Source: Alphaproteobacteria bacterium (lineage in GTDB: Bacteria > Pseudomonadota > Alphaproteobacteria > Caulobacterales > Caulobacteraceae). From it: a stretch of DNA of 64,000 nt. A program made the position numbers and the translations under genes. The stretch is taken from positions 1 through 64,000 of the forward strand of contig JAHJNW010000084.1 in NCBI GenBank assembly GCA_018820665.1. Reading direction: 5' to 3'. This document shows, in pieces, positions 8,035 through 18,027 of this stretch. Within the stretch, counting starts at the first letter, position 1, and each line of letters starts with the position of its first letter. A model generated the notes under the pieces. The model ran no database searches. It was given only the letters and a program-made list of their open reading frames with translations, and was not told the DNA's origin.

Positions 8035-8507
8035 ACCGGATCATCGCCCAGCTGCAGCAGGCGTGGGACGGACGCACGCGTCGCGAGCAGCAGATGCTGA
8101 TCGGCATGGCCGTGCTGGCCACCGCCGTGGTGTTGTGGCTGGGTGTGATCCGGCCGCTCAACGCCTGGCGCGACGAGGCCGGCCGCGACCGGGCCCGGGC
8201 CGAGGCGGATCGGGTCGAGGTGCAGAACGCCTTGGCCCGGCTGGCGCCGGCTGCCGGCCGCGGGGCGCGCGGCGCCGATGTTCAGGGTCTGGAGCCGGTG
8301 CTGCAGCAGACGGCGACGGCGGCGGGGCTGGAGCTCACCACCGGCATGGACGCGTCCGGCCGGCTGGGCTTCCGCATCGCCCGGGCGACAAGCGCCGAGG
8401 TGTTCGGCTGGCTGGCCGCGCTGGAGACGACCCATGGGCTCCAGCCCGCCAGCCTCGGGGTGATCGAGAACGCCGACGCCTCGCTGCAGGTGGAGGGGGC
8501 GTTCTGA
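8031..8507 (+). CDS. gspM: Type II secretion protein GspM
   Basis: GspM partners GspL in the inner membrane. The 158-residue protein starts at ATG 8031, overlapping the gspL stop. It has a short cytoplasmic N-terminus (QQAWDGRTRREQQML), one membrane segment at about residues 22-42 (MLIGMAVLATAVVLWLGVI) and a periplasmic ferredoxin-like domain. The pattern RTRREQQML before the membrane segment is typical of GspM. It ends the gsp operon in this window; gspN and the prepilin peptidase gspO do not follow. Confidence 0.88.
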   Translation: MNRIIAQLQQAWDGRTRREQQMLIGMAVLATAVVLWLGVIRPLNAWRDEAGRDRARAEADRVEVQNALARLAPAAGRGARGADVQGLEPVLQQTATAAGLELTTGMDASGRLGFRIARATSAEVFGWLAALETTHGLQPASLGVIENADASLQVEGAF

Positions 8508-8751
8508 GCCGCCCCTCTCCCGCCGGCCGACGACCGCGGGCGAGGGCGAGAACCGATGATCCCGGCCGCCCTTGCCGTCGGAGGCCCGGTCGGGTAAAGA
8601 CCCCGCCCTCGCTGGCGTCGCGTCCAGCGGGGGATTCCAGGGCTCGCCCCCTGTCGCATCCAACATTCTGCCGTTATCTCCCGCTACAGGCCGCCGTCCG
8701 CCGCTCTCCGCGCCGACCGTTCGCGCGCTGATCGTGCTATTGGACCAAGCC

Positions 8752-10956
8752 ATGCCCTTCCCCGCCAGTCATCCCGCGCTCGATCGCGCGCTCTCCGCCC
8801 GTGGTTACGCCGAGCCGACGCCGGTCCAGTCCGCCGTCCTCGAGGCCTCGCTCAACGAAGACGGCTCGGGCCGCGATCTGCTGGTCAGCGCCCAGACCGG
8901 CTCGGGCAAGACCGTCGCCTTCGGCCTGGCCCTGGCCCCGACCCTGCTGGGCGAGACCGAGAAATTCGCCGAGTTCGGCGCGCCGGTCGCCCTGGTCATC
9001 GCCCCGACCCGCGAATTGGCGCTGCAGGTCTCGAACGAGCTGCAGTGGCTGTACGCCCAGACCGGGGCGCGGATCGTCTCCTGCGTCGGCGGCATGGACC
9101 CCAAGGTCGAGCGCCAGGCGCTGAACCGCGGCTGCCATATCGTCGTCGGCACGCCCGGCCGTCTGCGCGACCACGTCGAGCGCGGCTCGCTGGACCTGTC
9201 GACGCTTCAGGCCGTGGTGCTGGATGAAGCGGACGAGATGCTGGACATGGGCTTCCAGGAAGACCTGACCTTCATCCTCGACGCCGCCCCCGCCGAGCGC
9301 CGCACCCTGCTGTTCTCGGCGACGCTGGCGCGCGACATCGTGCAGCTGGCCAAGACCTATCAGAAGAACGCCCTGCGCATCGACACGGTGGCGGGCAACG
9401 TCTCCCACGCCGACATCGAGTACAAGGCGATCCGCGTCGCCCCGAACGAGATCGAACTCGCCGTCGTCAATGTGCTTCGCTATTTCGAGGCCCCGGGCGC
9501 GCTGGTGTTCGCCAACACCCGCGAGCGGGTCAAGCATCTGACGGCTTCGCTGCGCGAGCGCGGCTTCTCGGTCGTCGGCCTGTCGGGCGAACTGACACAG
9601 AGCCAGCGGTCGGAAGCCTTGCAAGCCCTGCGCGACGGCCATGCGCGGGTCTGCGTCGCCACCGACGTGGCCGCGCGCGGTCTGGACCTGCCCGATCTGG
9701 GCCTGGTCATCCACGCCGAGATCCCGGTCAACAAGGCCGGCCTGCTGCACCGTTCGGGCCGCACCGGCCGGGCCGGCAAGAAGGGCGTCTCGGTCCTGCT
9801 GGTCAGCTATACGCGTCGCCGCAAGGTCGAGCTGATGCTGCAGTCGGCCTCGATCAACGCCGAATGGTCGGGCCCGCCCTCGGCCGAGATGATCGTCGCC
9901 AACGACCGCAAGCGGATGCTGGCCGATCCGGTGCTGACCGCCCCGGTCGAGGACGAGGACACCCTCGCCCTGGGCCGCCAGTTGCTGGAGACTAGCACGC
10001 CCGAACAGATCGCCGCCGCCCTGATCCGGCTGTACCAGCAGAAGCTGCCGGCGCCGGAAGACGTGTTCGACGACGAGCGGATGAAGCGCCAGCAGGCCAC
10101 CGGCAAGAACGACAAGGGCCAGCCGGACGTGCCCTATACGGACTTCGCCCGCGGCGGCGACATGGCCTGGTTCCGCATCAACATCGGCCGCGACAAGAAC
10201 GCCGATCCGAAATGGCTGATGCCGACCATCTGCCGACTGGGTCACGTGACCAAGCGCGACATCGGCGCGATCAAGATCTTCGAGCGCGAGACCAAGTTCG
10301 AGATCACCGAAGAGATGAAGGCGAAGTTCGAGGCGGCCATCGCCCAAGGCCTCGAGGACGGAGTCAAGATCGAGCCGGCCGTCAAGCCGGGTCCGTCGGA
10401 GAAGCCGGTCAGCCGCTGGGACAAGAAGCCCGGCGCGGGCGGCGACCGTCCGGAGAAGAAGCCGTGGAAGGCGCGCGAGGAAGGCGGCGACAAGCCGGCC
10501 TGGAAGCCGCGCGAGGACCGTCCGCAGGGCGAGAAGAAGCCGTGGGTCAAACGCGACGACGCCGCCCCCGCCGCCGAGGGCAAGAAGCCCTGGGTCAAGC
10601 GCGAGGACGGCGACAAGCCGGCGTGGAAGGCCCGCGAGGACAATCCGCAGGGTGAGAAGAAGCCGTGGGTGAAGCGCGACGACGCCGCTCCGGCGGCTGA
10701 GGGCAAGAAGCCGTGGGTCAAGCGTACGGCCGGCGATCCGACGCCCGAGGGCAAGAAGCCTTGGGTCAAGAAGCCGGCGGCCGAGGGCAAGACGCCGTGG
10801 GCGCCGCGCTCCGACGCCGAGGCCGCTCCGGCCCCGGCGGGCGACAAGCCGTGGAAGGGCAAGCCCAAGGGCGGCGACCGTCCGTGGGCGGCCAGGGACG
10901 CGCGCGGCAAGCCGGCGGAGCCCCGGGCGCCGTACAAGGGCAAGACCCCGCGCTGA
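8752..10956 (+). CDS. DEAD-box ATP-dependent RNA helicase (DeaD/CsdA type)
   Basis: An RNA helicase likely to act in ribosome assembly or cold adaptation. The 734-residue protein has all core motifs: AQTGSGKT (residues 47-54), PTREL, TPGRL, DEAD (158-161), SAT, and GRTGRAGKKG of motif VI. After the core comes a DbpA-type RNA-binding domain (about residues 465-530, MAWFRINIGRDKNADPKWLM). The last 190 residues are a Lys/Trp/Pro-rich tail with repeats of the type KKPWVKR. I chose ATG 8752, which begins in the family's normal N-terminus; the frame is open upstream to 8572 without family similarity. The 244 bases before it hold only imperfect hairpins and no clear gene. Confidence 0.93.
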   Translation: MPFPASHPALDRALSARGYAEPTPVQSAVLEASLNEDGSGRDLLVSAQTGSGKTVAFGLALAPTLLGETEKFAEFGAPVALVIAPTRELALQVSNELQWLYAQTGARIVSCVGGMDPKVERQALNRGCHIVVGTPGRLRDHVERGSLDLSTLQAVVLDEADEMLDMGFQEDLTFILDAAPAERRTLLFSATLARDIVQLAKTYQKNALRIDTVAGNVSHADIEYKAIRVAPNEIELAVVNVLRYFEAPGALVFANTRERVKHLTASLRERGFSVVGLSGELTQSQRSEALQALRDGHARVCVATDVAARGLDLPDLGLVIHAEIPVNKAGLLHRSGRTGRAGKKGVSVLLVSYTRRRKVELMLQSASINAEWSGPPSAEMIVANDRKRMLADPVLTAPVEDEDTLALGRQLLETSTPEQIAAALIRLYQQKLPAPEDVFDDERMKRQQATGKNDKGQPDVPYTDFARGGDMAWFRINIGRDKNADPKWLMPTICRLGHVTKRDIGAIKIFERETKFEITEEMKAKFEAAIAQGLEDGVKIEPAVKPGPSEKPVSRWDKKPGAGGDRPEKKPWKAREEGGDKPAWKPREDRPQGEKKPWVKRDDAAPAAEGKKPWVKREDGDKPAWKAREDNPQGEKKPWVKRDDAAPAAEGKKPWVKRTAGDPTPEGKKPWVKKPAAEGKTPWAPRSDAEAAPAPAGDKPWKGKPKGGDRPWAARDARGKPAEPRAPYKGKTPR
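10486..10731 (+). repeat. Tandem 123-bp repeat in helicase tail
   Basis: Two near-identical in-frame units of 123 bp (10486-10608 and 10609-10731) encode 41 residues each, beginning GDKPAWK and containing GEKKPWVKRDDAAPAAEG and a second KKPWVKR. Partial copies of the KKPWVK unit continue to about 10770. The repeats make the protein's tail strongly basic with regularly spaced Trp, suited to weak RNA binding or phase separation, though that role is inference. Copy number may vary between strains. Confidence 0.85.
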
Positions 10957-10995
10957 GTCGCGATCGACCGCCCGGGCGAAGGATTGCCCTGCGCC

Positions 10996-11009
10996 TGTAA
11001 CCGTTTACG
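10996..11009. promoter_or_regulatory. Candidate LacI-family operator upstream of sugar ABC ATPase
   Basis: TGTAACCGTTTACG has the central CG and GTAA/TTAC half-sites common to LacI-family operators; it matches TGTAAACGTTTACA at 12 of 14 positions. It lies 36 bases upstream of the ATPase start at 11046. No LacI-type regulator gene is in this window, so the cognate regulator is unknown. Confidence 0.45.
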
Positions 11010-11045
11010 GTGATCGCAAAGCAAGAAGCGACGGGCAGGAAATCT

Positions 11046-12128
<1,083 letters not shown>

Positions 12129-12170
12129 CGCCTGTGTTGCATCGCACAACGACGTGGCCCTAGATGGGGC

Positions 12171-13208
12171 ATGTCCGCCCCCGCCCTGCTGACCGTCGAT
12201 CTGCACGCCCTCGCCGCCAACTTCCGCACGTTGGAGACGGTCGGCCGCGCACCGGTGCATCCGGTGGTCAAGGCCGACGCCTACGGCCTCGGGGCCGAGG
12301 CCTGCGCCCGGCGGCTGGCCGCGGAGGGCGCCCGGACCTTTTTCGTCGCGCGCGTCAGCGAGGGCGAGCGCCTGCGCGCGGCCCTCGGCGGCGGCCCGGC
12401 CATCTATGTGCTGGACGGCTGCCTGACCGGACGGGCCGGGCGGCTGCGCGCGGCCGACCTGCGACCGGTGTTGAACACGGAGGCCCAGCTGGCGGAATGG
12501 CGGACGGCGGGCGGCGGGGCCTGCGGCGTCCAGATCGACACCGGCATGAACCGGCTCGGTTTCGGCGCGGCGACCGCCCCCGAACCGTTCGACGGACTGA
12601 GGCTGGTGATGAGCCATCTCGCCTGCGCCGACGATCCGGCCGAGCCGATGAACGCCCGCCAGCGGGACGCCTTCGCGGCGGCGGCGACGCGCTATCCCGG
12701 GGTGCTGCGGTCCTTCGCCAACTCCGGCGGCGTCTTCCTCGGCGAGTCCTATGCCTTCGACGCTACCCGGCCCGGCATCTGCCTTTACGGCGGCGGGCCT
12801 GAGGGGCGGCCGGACGAACGGATCCGGCCGGTGGCGACCCTGACAGCCGAGGTGCTGCAGCTGCGCGACGTGCCGGCCGGCGAGACGGTCGGCTATTCGC
12901 GGGGCTTCACGACCACGGAGACGACGCGGGTCGCGACGGTGGCGGCGGGCTACGCCGACGGGGTGCTGCGCAGCTACAGCCCGCGCGGCATGGTGGCTGT
13001 CGCCGGGACGCTACGGCCGATCGTCGGCCGGGTGTCGATGGATGTGTGCGCGGTCGATGTCACCGGACTGGATGTCGCCGTGGGCGACCAGGTCGAGCTG
13101 TTCGGCGGCCAGCGGATGATCGATGACGCGGCGACGGCGGCGGGCACCATCGCCTGGGAGCTGCTGACCTCAATCGGGTCGCGCGTGCCCCGGGCCTACG
13201 TCGGCTGA
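12171..13208 (+). CDS. alr: Alanine racemase
   Basis: This PLP enzyme interconverts L- and D-alanine for peptidoglycan. The 345-residue protein has the PLP-lysine motif VVKADAYGLGAEAC (Lys34), the substrate-site stretch QIDTGMNRLGF, ANSGG, and the second catalytic tyrosine region VAAGYADG. The family's N-terminus begins right at ATG 12171. Length is close to normal for the alphaproteobacterial form. It precedes radA, an arrangement shared with related genomes, where dnaB often lies upstream; here an ABC ATPase takes that place. Confidence 0.94.
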   Translation: MSAPALLTVDLHALAANFRTLETVGRAPVHPVVKADAYGLGAEACARRLAAEGARTFFVARVSEGERLRAALGGGPAIYVLDGCLTGRAGRLRAADLRPVLNTEAQLAEWRTAGGGACGVQIDTGMNRLGFGAATAPEPFDGLRLVMSHLACADDPAEPMNARQRDAFAAAATRYPGVLRSFANSGGVFLGESYAFDATRPGICLYGGGPEGRPDERIRPVATLTAEVLQLRDVPAGETVGYSRGFTTTETTRVATVAAGYADGVLRSYSPRGMVAVAGTLRPIVGRVSMDVCAVDVTGLDVAVGDQVELFGGQRMIDDAATAAGTIAWELLTSIGSRVPRAYVG

Positions 13209-13294
13209 GGCCGCCGGACCGCCTACGTCAAAATCGGACGTATGCCGACCAGAGCCCCCTGCCCCGCCGCGCCCGACTCCTGTAAGCCAACAGC

Positions 13295-14659
13295 ATGGCT
13301 CGAGACGGTGCAATCTATGTTTGTCAGTCCTGCGGGGCGGTCCACGGCAAGTGGTCGGGCCAGTGCGGGGCCTGCGGCCAGTGGAATTCGATCGTCGAGG
13401 AGAGCCGCTCGGCGCCTCCGGGAGCGATGAAGCCGGCGGCGAGCAGCCGCACCCGCGGGGTCCAGTTCGAGACGCTGCAGTCGGACACCCCCGAGCCGCC
13501 GCGCATCGTCACCGGGGTGACCGAGTTCGACCGGGTCTGCGGCGGCGGGGTGGTGCCGGGCTCGGCGATCCTGCTGAGCGGCGATCCGGGGGTCGGCAAG
13601 TCGACCCTGCTGCTGGACGTTGCCGGGCGAGCGGCGCTGTCGGGCCGGCGGGTGGCCTATATCTCGGGCGAAGAGGCGGTCGAGCAGATCCGGGCACGGG
13701 CGAAGCGGATGGGACTGGAGAAGGCCCCGGTGGAGCTGGCCTCGGCGACGGCGCTGCGCGAGATACTCGGGACGCTGAAGCGCGAGAAGTTCGACATCGT
13801 CATCGTCGATTCGATCCAGACCCTGTGGTCCGACGCGCATGAGGCCGGGCCGGGGTCGGTGACCCAGGTGCGGGCCTGCGCCGGGGAGATGGTGCGGCTG
13901 GCCAAGTCGCAGGGGGTGGCGGTGGTGCTGGTCGGCCATGTGACCAAGGACGGCCAGGTCGCCGGGCCGCGCGTGGTCGAGCATATGGTCGACGCGGTGC
14001 TGAGCTTCGAGGGCGAGCGCGGCTATCCGTTCCGTATCCTGCGCGCCGGCAAGAACCGCTTCGGGGCGACCGACGAGATCGGCGTGTTCGAAATGGGCGA
14101 CGCCGGCCTGCGCGAGGTCGCCAATCCCTCGGCCCTGTTCCTCGGCGAGGGCAAGGACCGGGCCCCGGGCGCGGCGGTGTTCGCGGGGATCGAGGGCTCG
14201 CGGCCGGTGCTGGTCGAGGTCCAGGCCCTGGTGTCGAAATCGGCCTATGGCACGCCGCGCCGGGCGGTGGTCGGCTGGGACACCGGGCGGCTGGCCATGG
14301 TGCTGGCGGTGCTGGAGGCGCGCTGCGGCTTCGGCTTCGGCGATCAGGACGTCTATCTGAACGTGGCCGGGGGGCTGCGCATCAATGAGCCGGCGGCCGA
14401 TCTGGCGGCGGCGGCGGCGCTGGTCAGTTCGGCGACCGACATGCCGCTGCCGCAGGGTTGCGTGGTGTTCGGCGAGATCAGCCTGTCCGGGGAGATCCGC
14501 GCCGTCGGGCGGGCCGAGGCGCGGCTGCGCGAGGCCCAGAAGCTGGGCTTCGACCGGGCCCTGTCGCCGGTGCTGACGGTCAAGGACAAAGGGGTCCAGG
14601 TGACGTCGGTGAACCGGTTGACGGAAGCGGTCGAACGAATCTCGCAAAACCGCTACTGA
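13295..14659 (+). CDS. radA: DNA repair protein RadA/Sms
   Basis: RadA is a RecA-like helicase that promotes branch migration in recombination repair. The 454-residue protein has the N-terminal four-cysteine zinc finger (Cys10, Cys13, Cys24, Cys27), Walker A GDPGVGKS (96-103), the RadA-specific KNRFG motif (in GKNRFGATDEIG), and the C-terminal Lon-protease-like domain (GGLRINEPAADLAAAAALVS). Length is normal. It starts 86 bases after alr. The next gene, cvpA, follows after 29 bases. Confidence 0.96.
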   Translation: MARDGAIYVCQSCGAVHGKWSGQCGACGQWNSIVEESRSAPPGAMKPAASSRTRGVQFETLQSDTPEPPRIVTGVTEFDRVCGGGVVPGSAILLSGDPGVGKSTLLLDVAGRAALSGRRVAYISGEEAVEQIRARAKRMGLEKAPVELASATALREILGTLKREKFDIVIVDSIQTLWSDAHEAGPGSVTQVRACAGEMVRLAKSQGVAVVLVGHVTKDGQVAGPRVVEHMVDAVLSFEGERGYPFRILRAGKNRFGATDEIGVFEMGDAGLREVANPSALFLGEGKDRAPGAAVFAGIEGSRPVLVEVQALVSKSAYGTPRRAVVGWDTGRLAMVLAVLEARCGFGFGDQDVYLNVAGGLRINEPAADLAAAAALVSSATDMPLPQGCVVFGEISLSGEIRAVGRAEARLREAQKLGFDRALSPVLTVKDKGVQVTSVNRLTEAVERISQNRY

Positions 14660-14688
14660 AGATCGATCGCCCCTTTTTCCGAGCGCCC

Positions 14689-15282
14689 ATGACCGGCTTC
14701 GACGTCATCGCCATCCTGGTCATCCTGGCCTCGGCCGCCGCCGGCTGGGTGCGCGGCGGCACGCGCGAGATCATCACCCTGTTGAGCTTCGTGCTGGCGG
14801 CCTTTCTGGCGCTGGTGGCCCTGCCGGTGACGGCGCCGATCGGGCGCGGCCTGATCGATCCGGACTGGGCCGGCGCCATCCTCGCCGCCGTCGCCTCCTT
14901 CCTGCTGATCTATTTCGGAATCCGCATCTTCGGCTCGATGCTGTCGAAGCGGGCCCAGGCCCATCCGCAGCTGGGCGGCGTCGACCGGATCGTCGGCATT
15001 TTCGTCGGCGCCGGACGGGCGCTGGTGCTGCTGGGGGCCATCCATCTGGTCGTGGTCGCGGCCATGCCGGGCGAGAAGACGCCGCGCTGGCTGACCGAGG
15101 CGGCGCTGCGCCCGCTGACCGCCGGCGCCGCCCGGGCGATCCAGATCGTCCTGCCGGGCATCGGCCGCGGCGCCGACGCCCTGACGCCGGTCGTGACTTC
15201 ATCCGTGAGCAAAGGGTTTTCCCGCGAAGAAGCCTTGCCCCCGACGCAATCGGGGCCTACCTCCCCGCGCGTCGCCCCCTAG
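14689..15282 (+). CDS. cvpA: CvpA family inner-membrane protein
   Basis: CvpA is a small polytopic membrane protein named for colicin V production; its biochemical role is not settled, although it is often linked to purF. The 197-residue protein shows four hydrophobic segments (DVIAILVILASAAAGWV; IITLLSFVLAAFLALVAL; AILAAVASFLLIYFGI; IVGIFVGAGRALVLLGAI) and the family motif GxxRG early on. I chose ATG 14689; the frame is open upstream into radA without similarity. purF begins about 30 bases after its stop, so the two are probably co-transcribed, as in many proteobacteria. Confidence 0.9.
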   Translation: MTGFDVIAILVILASAAAGWVRGGTREIITLLSFVLAAFLALVALPVTAPIGRGLIDPDWAGAILAAVASFLLIYFGIRIFGSMLSKRAQAHPQLGGVDRIVGIFVGAGRALVLLGAIHLVVVAAMPGEKTPRWLTEAALRPLTAGAARAIQIVLPGIGRGADALTPVVTSSVSKGFSREEALPPTQSGPTSPRVAP

Positions 15283-15311
15283 TACACATGCCGGTCATCG
15301 GAGCCCCGACG

Positions 15312-16817
15312 ATGCCCCATTCCATCGCCGAACCCGTCGTTCACCGCGACCATTGGCGCGATCCCGACGATGATCAGCTGCGCCTCGAGTGCGGCGTCTG
15401 CGGCGTATGGGGCGCGGAGCCCGACGCCGCCTCGGCGGTCGTGGCTCTCGGCCTGCACGCCCTGCAGCATCGCGGCCAGGAGGCCTGCGGCATCGCCAGC
15501 GTGCACGAGGCGCGCTTCCATACCGAACGGCACATGGGTCTGGTCGGCGAGGCCTTCGGCGGGGCCGATCTGTCGGAGCGGATGCCCGGCTCGGCGGCCA
15601 TCGGCCACACGCGCTATTCGACCTCGGGCGGTTCGTTCCTGCGCAACATCCAGCCGATGTTCGCCGACCTGGACAGCGGCGGCATCGCCATCGCCCACAA
15701 CGGCAATCTGACCAATTTCCTGTTCCTGCGGAACCAGCTGGTCAGCGAGGGGGCGATCTTCCAGTCGACCTCGGACTCCGAGGTGATCCTCCATCTGATC
15801 GCCCGCAGCCGGAAGGCCAAGATCGTCGACCGCTTCATCGACGCCCTCGGCCGGATCGAGGGCGGTTACGCCCTCGTCTGCCAGACCCGCTCCAAGATGA
15901 TCGGCGCGCGCGACCCGCTGGGCATCCGCCCGCTGGTTCTTGGCCGGCTGGACGGCGCCTGGGTGCTGGCGTCCGAGACCTGCGCCCTCGACACCATCGG
16001 CGCGACCTTCGAGCGCGATGTCGAGCACGGCGAGGTCGTGGTCATCGACAAGGACGGGCTGCAGTCGCTGAAGCCCTTCCCGACCCGCGCCGCCCGGCCC
16101 TGTCTGTTCGAATATGTCTATTTCTCGCGGCCCGACAGCATCGTGAACGGCCAGTCGGTCTATGAGGTGCGCAAGCGGATGGGCCACCGGCTGGCGCGTG
16201 AGCATGCGGTCGAGGCGGATGTGATCGTCCCGGTGCCGGACTCCGGCGTGCCGGCGGCGCTGGGCTACGCCCAGGAGAGCGGCATTCCCTACGAAATGGG
16301 GATCATCCGCAGCCACTATCTGGGCCGCACCTTCATCCAGCCCAGCCAGGGCGCCCGACAGAAGGGCGTGCGCATGAAGCACAGCCCCAACCGCTCGGTG
16401 CTGGCGGGCAAGCGGGTGGTGCTGATCGACGATTCGATAGTGCGCGGCACGACCTCGGTCAAGCTGGTCCGGGCCGTGCGCGCCGCCGGAGCGACGGAGG
16501 TGCACCTGCGCTCGGCCTCGCCGCCGATCCTGTGGCCGGACTTCTACGGCATCGACATGCCCGAGCGGGACCAGCTGATCGCCGCCAATCACACTCTGGA
16601 AGAGATGCGGGCCCACCTCGAGGTCGATTCGCTGGGCTTCCTGTCGGTCGACGGGCTGTACGACGCCATGGAGGCCGGACCGCGCGACCCGCGCAATCCG
16701 CAGTTCACGGACCACTACTTCACCGGCGAATACCCGACCCGGCTGCTGGATCGCGAGATCGAGGAAGGCGGGCGCGAGGTCGCGGCGCGGCAACTTTCGC
16801 TGCTGGTGAGCGCTTAG
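15312..16817 (+). CDS. purF: Amidophosphoribosyltransferase
   Basis: PurF makes 5-phosphoribosylamine from PRPP and glutamine, the first step of purine synthesis. The N-terminal glutamine amidotransferase domain begins ECGVCGVWG; the Cys in ECGV is the nucleophile after removal of a short propeptide (26 residues from this start). The phosphoribosyltransferase signature VVLIDDSIVRGTTS is near residue 370. I chose ATG 15312 because GGAG lies 8 bases upstream; ATG 15288 has no visible ribosome-binding site. The 501-residue length is normal. Confidence 0.95.
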   Translation: MPHSIAEPVVHRDHWRDPDDDQLRLECGVCGVWGAEPDAASAVVALGLHALQHRGQEACGIASVHEARFHTERHMGLVGEAFGGADLSERMPGSAAIGHTRYSTSGGSFLRNIQPMFADLDSGGIAIAHNGNLTNFLFLRNQLVSEGAIFQSTSDSEVILHLIARSRKAKIVDRFIDALGRIEGGYALVCQTRSKMIGARDPLGIRPLVLGRLDGAWVLASETCALDTIGATFERDVEHGEVVVIDKDGLQSLKPFPTRAARPCLFEYVYFSRPDSIVNGQSVYEVRKRMGHRLAREHAVEADVIVPVPDSGVPAALGYAQESGIPYEMGIIRSHYLGRTFIQPSQGARQKGVRMKHSPNRSVLAGKRVVLIDDSIVRGTTSVKLVRAVRAAGATEVHLRSASPPILWPDFYGIDMPERDQLIAANHTLEEMRAHLEVDSLGFLSVDGLYDAMEAGPRDPRNPQFTDHYFTGEYPTRLLDREIEEGGREVAARQLSLLVSA

Positions 16818-16875
16818 AGTCGGCAATACGGCAGCGGCTCCGCCGCCGCCCTCCTCTCGTGAAACGCAGGAACGC

Positions 16876-17220
16876 ATGATCCAGCTCGGCTACTTCACGA
16901 TCGACACCCACGACATCGACAAGGCGCGCGCCTTCTATGCCGCCCTGTTCGGCTGGACCTTCGACGAGGCCCAGTCGCATCCGACCTATGCCCATGTCGC
17001 GGGCGGCGCCCCCTCCTTCGGCTTCACCAAGGCCGAGCGGCCGAGGAATAACGAGCACCTGTATTTCCGCGTCGAGGACGTCGACGCCCTGTGCGAGCGG
17101 GTGGTCGAACTGGGCGGCAAGGCCGCCATTCCTTCGGACAGCGAATCCGGACGGACGGCCGTCGTGTCTGACGACCAGGGCGTCAGCTTCAGCCTGTGGC
17201 AACCCGCGCCGGGCCTCTGA
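16876..17220 (+). CDS. VOC (glyoxalase/bleomycin resistance) family protein
   Basis: A 114-residue single-module VOC protein. It starts with the typical strand and helix (LGYFTIDTHDIDKARAFYAALFGW) and includes HLYFRVEDVDALCERVVELGGK and SDDQGVSFSLWQP. Family members include lyases, dioxygenases and resistance proteins, and most short ones like this have no known substrate. Metal ligands are not obvious apart from His and Glu residues near the expected strands. It lies 58 bases after purF and 46 bases before the dehydrogenase. No function can be assigned from sequence. Confidence 0.8.
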   Translation: MIQLGYFTIDTHDIDKARAFYAALFGWTFDEAQSHPTYAHVAGGAPSFGFTKAERPRNNEHLYFRVEDVDALCERVVELGGKAAIPSDSESGRTAVVSDDQGVSFSLWQPAPGL

Positions 17221-17266
17221 AGCGGTTTCGCTTTCGGCCGGGGCGGCGGCGCGCTATCAGGCCGCC

Positions 17267-18019
17267 ATGTCCGACCTTCCCCTGAAAGACCGCATCGCCC
17301 TCGTCGTCGGGGCCTCGCGCGGCATCGGCTATGAGAGCGCCCTGGCGCTGGCCAAGGCCGGGGCGCATGTGATCGCCACGGCGCGGACACAGGGCGGGCT
17401 GGAAGAGCTGGACGACGCCATTTTCGCAGCGACCGGCCGGCATGCCACCCTGATCCCGTTCGATCTGGTCGACGGCGGCGCCATCGACCGGCTGGGCGGG
17501 GCGATTTTCGAGCGCTTCGGCCGGCTGGACATCTGGGTGCAGGCGGCGGCGACCATGGGGGCCGAGGGCCTGACGCCGGTCAGCCACGCCGACCCGCGCG
17601 GCTTCGCCAAGGTCGAAAAGACCAATTTCACCGCCGTCTATCGCCTGATCCGCTCGCTGGAGCCGCTGCTGAAGGCGTCCGACGCCGGGCGGGTGATCCA
17701 TGTCACGACCAGCGTCGCCAGCGTGCCCAAGGCCTTCTGGGGCGCCTACGCCGCGACCAAGGCCGGGGCCGAGGCGCTGATGAAATCCTGGGCCGACGAG
17801 ATCGAGTCCATGCCGATTCGCGTCTCGATCGTCGATCCCGGCCGGATGCGGACCCAGCTGCGGGCCCAGGCCTATCCGGGCGAAGATCCGGAGACGGTCG
17901 TGCATCCTTCGGCCATCGGACCGCTGGTGGTCGAGCTGGCGCGCGACGACCGTGAGCCGCCGCTGGAGGTCAAGTTCAGGGACTGGAGCGAAGGCCCCTC
18001 GGTCCAGGCGCTGGTCTGA
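17267..18019 (+). CDS. Short-chain dehydrogenase/reductase
   Basis: A 250-residue NAD(P)-dependent oxidoreductase of the classical SDR family. It has the nucleotide-binding GASRGIG (residues 15-21), the Asp of the adenine ring site (PFDLVDGG), the catalytic Ser region (TTSVASVPKAFWG) and Tyr-Lys pair YAATK. The usual NNAG is replaced by QAAATMG. I chose ATG 17267, where the family N-terminus begins; the upstream frame overlaps the VOC gene. It belongs to the alphaproteobacterial purF-SDR neighbourhood. Substrate is unknown. Confidence 0.87.
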   Translation: MSDLPLKDRIALVVGASRGIGYESALALAKAGAHVIATARTQGGLEELDDAIFAATGRHATLIPFDLVDGGAIDRLGGAIFERFGRLDIWVQAAATMGAEGLTPVSHADPRGFAKVEKTNFTAVYRLIRSLEPLLKASDAGRVIHVTTSVASVPKAFWGAYAATKAGAEALMKSWADEIESMPIRVSIVDPGRMRTQLRAQAYPGEDPETVVHPSAIGPLVVELARDDREPPLEVKFRDWSEGPSVQALV

Positions 18020-18027
18020 CCGTCCCG

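Noticed and set aside
8508-8751. Imperfect hairpins between gspM and the helicase as a third copy of the palindromic element
   Set aside because: The sequences share no arm with the gspH or gspJ elements and have no run of T for a terminator.
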